From positions 1 to 5,919 of the forward strand of contig JALQUL010000033.1 of the NCBI GenBank assembly GCA_023260735.1: a stretch of DNA of 5,919 nt. Reading direction: 5' to 3'. Below the pieces are notes generated by a model. The model was not told the origin of the DNA. It saw nothing but the letters and a program-made list of their open reading frames with translations, and did no database searches. Position numbers and translations under genes: made by a program. The stretch's first letter is position 1, and each line of letters starts with the position of its first letter. Source of the DNA: Limnohabitans sp. (GTDB lineage Bacteria; Pseudomonadota; Gammaproteobacteria; Burkholderiales; Burkholderiaceae_C). This document shows, piece by piece, positions 5,911 through 5,919 of this stretch.

Positions 5911-5919
5911 ATATTAATT

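Overview
The window looks like a piece of a betaproteobacterial chromosome, probably Burkholderiales-like, with unusually AT-rich DNA (roughly 37-40 % G+C judged by eye from a few lines, not computed). The assignment rests on three things: the style of the ArgH N-terminus (motifs such as [15 protein letters not shown] and [10 protein letters not shown]), the argH / LytS-type kinase / LytTR regulator neighbourhood typical of beta- and gammaproteobacteria, and a ferredoxin-reductase of the type usually annotated in Betaproteobacteria as CDP-6-deoxy-3,4-glucoseen reductase. The genus cannot be named from the sequence alone.

Layout from left to right. (1) 1-878, minus strand: the first 292 codons of argH (argininosuccinate lyase); its 3' part lies beyond the left edge. 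(2) 879-1202: a divergent intergenic region with plausible promoters for both flanking genes. (3) 1203-2228, plus: an AlgZ/FimS-like (LytS-type) membrane sensor histidine kinase. (4) 2229-2755: a 527-base non-coding gap, unusual for a kinase/regulator pair, opening with a 16-bp perfect hairpin that overlaps the kinase stop codon. (5) 2756-3511, plus: an AlgR/LytTR response regulator, closed by a second stop-overlapping hairpin. (6) 3607-4632, minus: a [2Fe-2S]/FAD/NAD(P)H oxidoreductase, convergent with the regulator. (7) 4633-4874: a divergent promoter region. (8) 4875-5864, plus: an atypical SDR (YeeZ-like NAD-dependent epimerase/dehydratase), followed by a weak candidate terminator.

How the genes relate. 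The kinase and regulator form one two-component system: the kinase carries the histidine phosphodonor and ATPase boxes, and the regulator carries the receiver aspartate and a LytTR DNA-binding domain. The signal and regulon are unknown. argH is a biosynthetic housekeeping neighbour conserved next to this system in relatives but not functionally tied to it. The reductase and the epimerase are transcribed divergently from one short region; both bind nicotinamide cofactors, but their substrates cannot be read from sequence.

I found no mobile element, CRISPR array, tRNA or rRNA, and no clearly novel system. The most notable structures are the long kinase-regulator gap and three strong hairpins with 5-base loops: one after each two-component gene and one inside the epimerase coding sequence.
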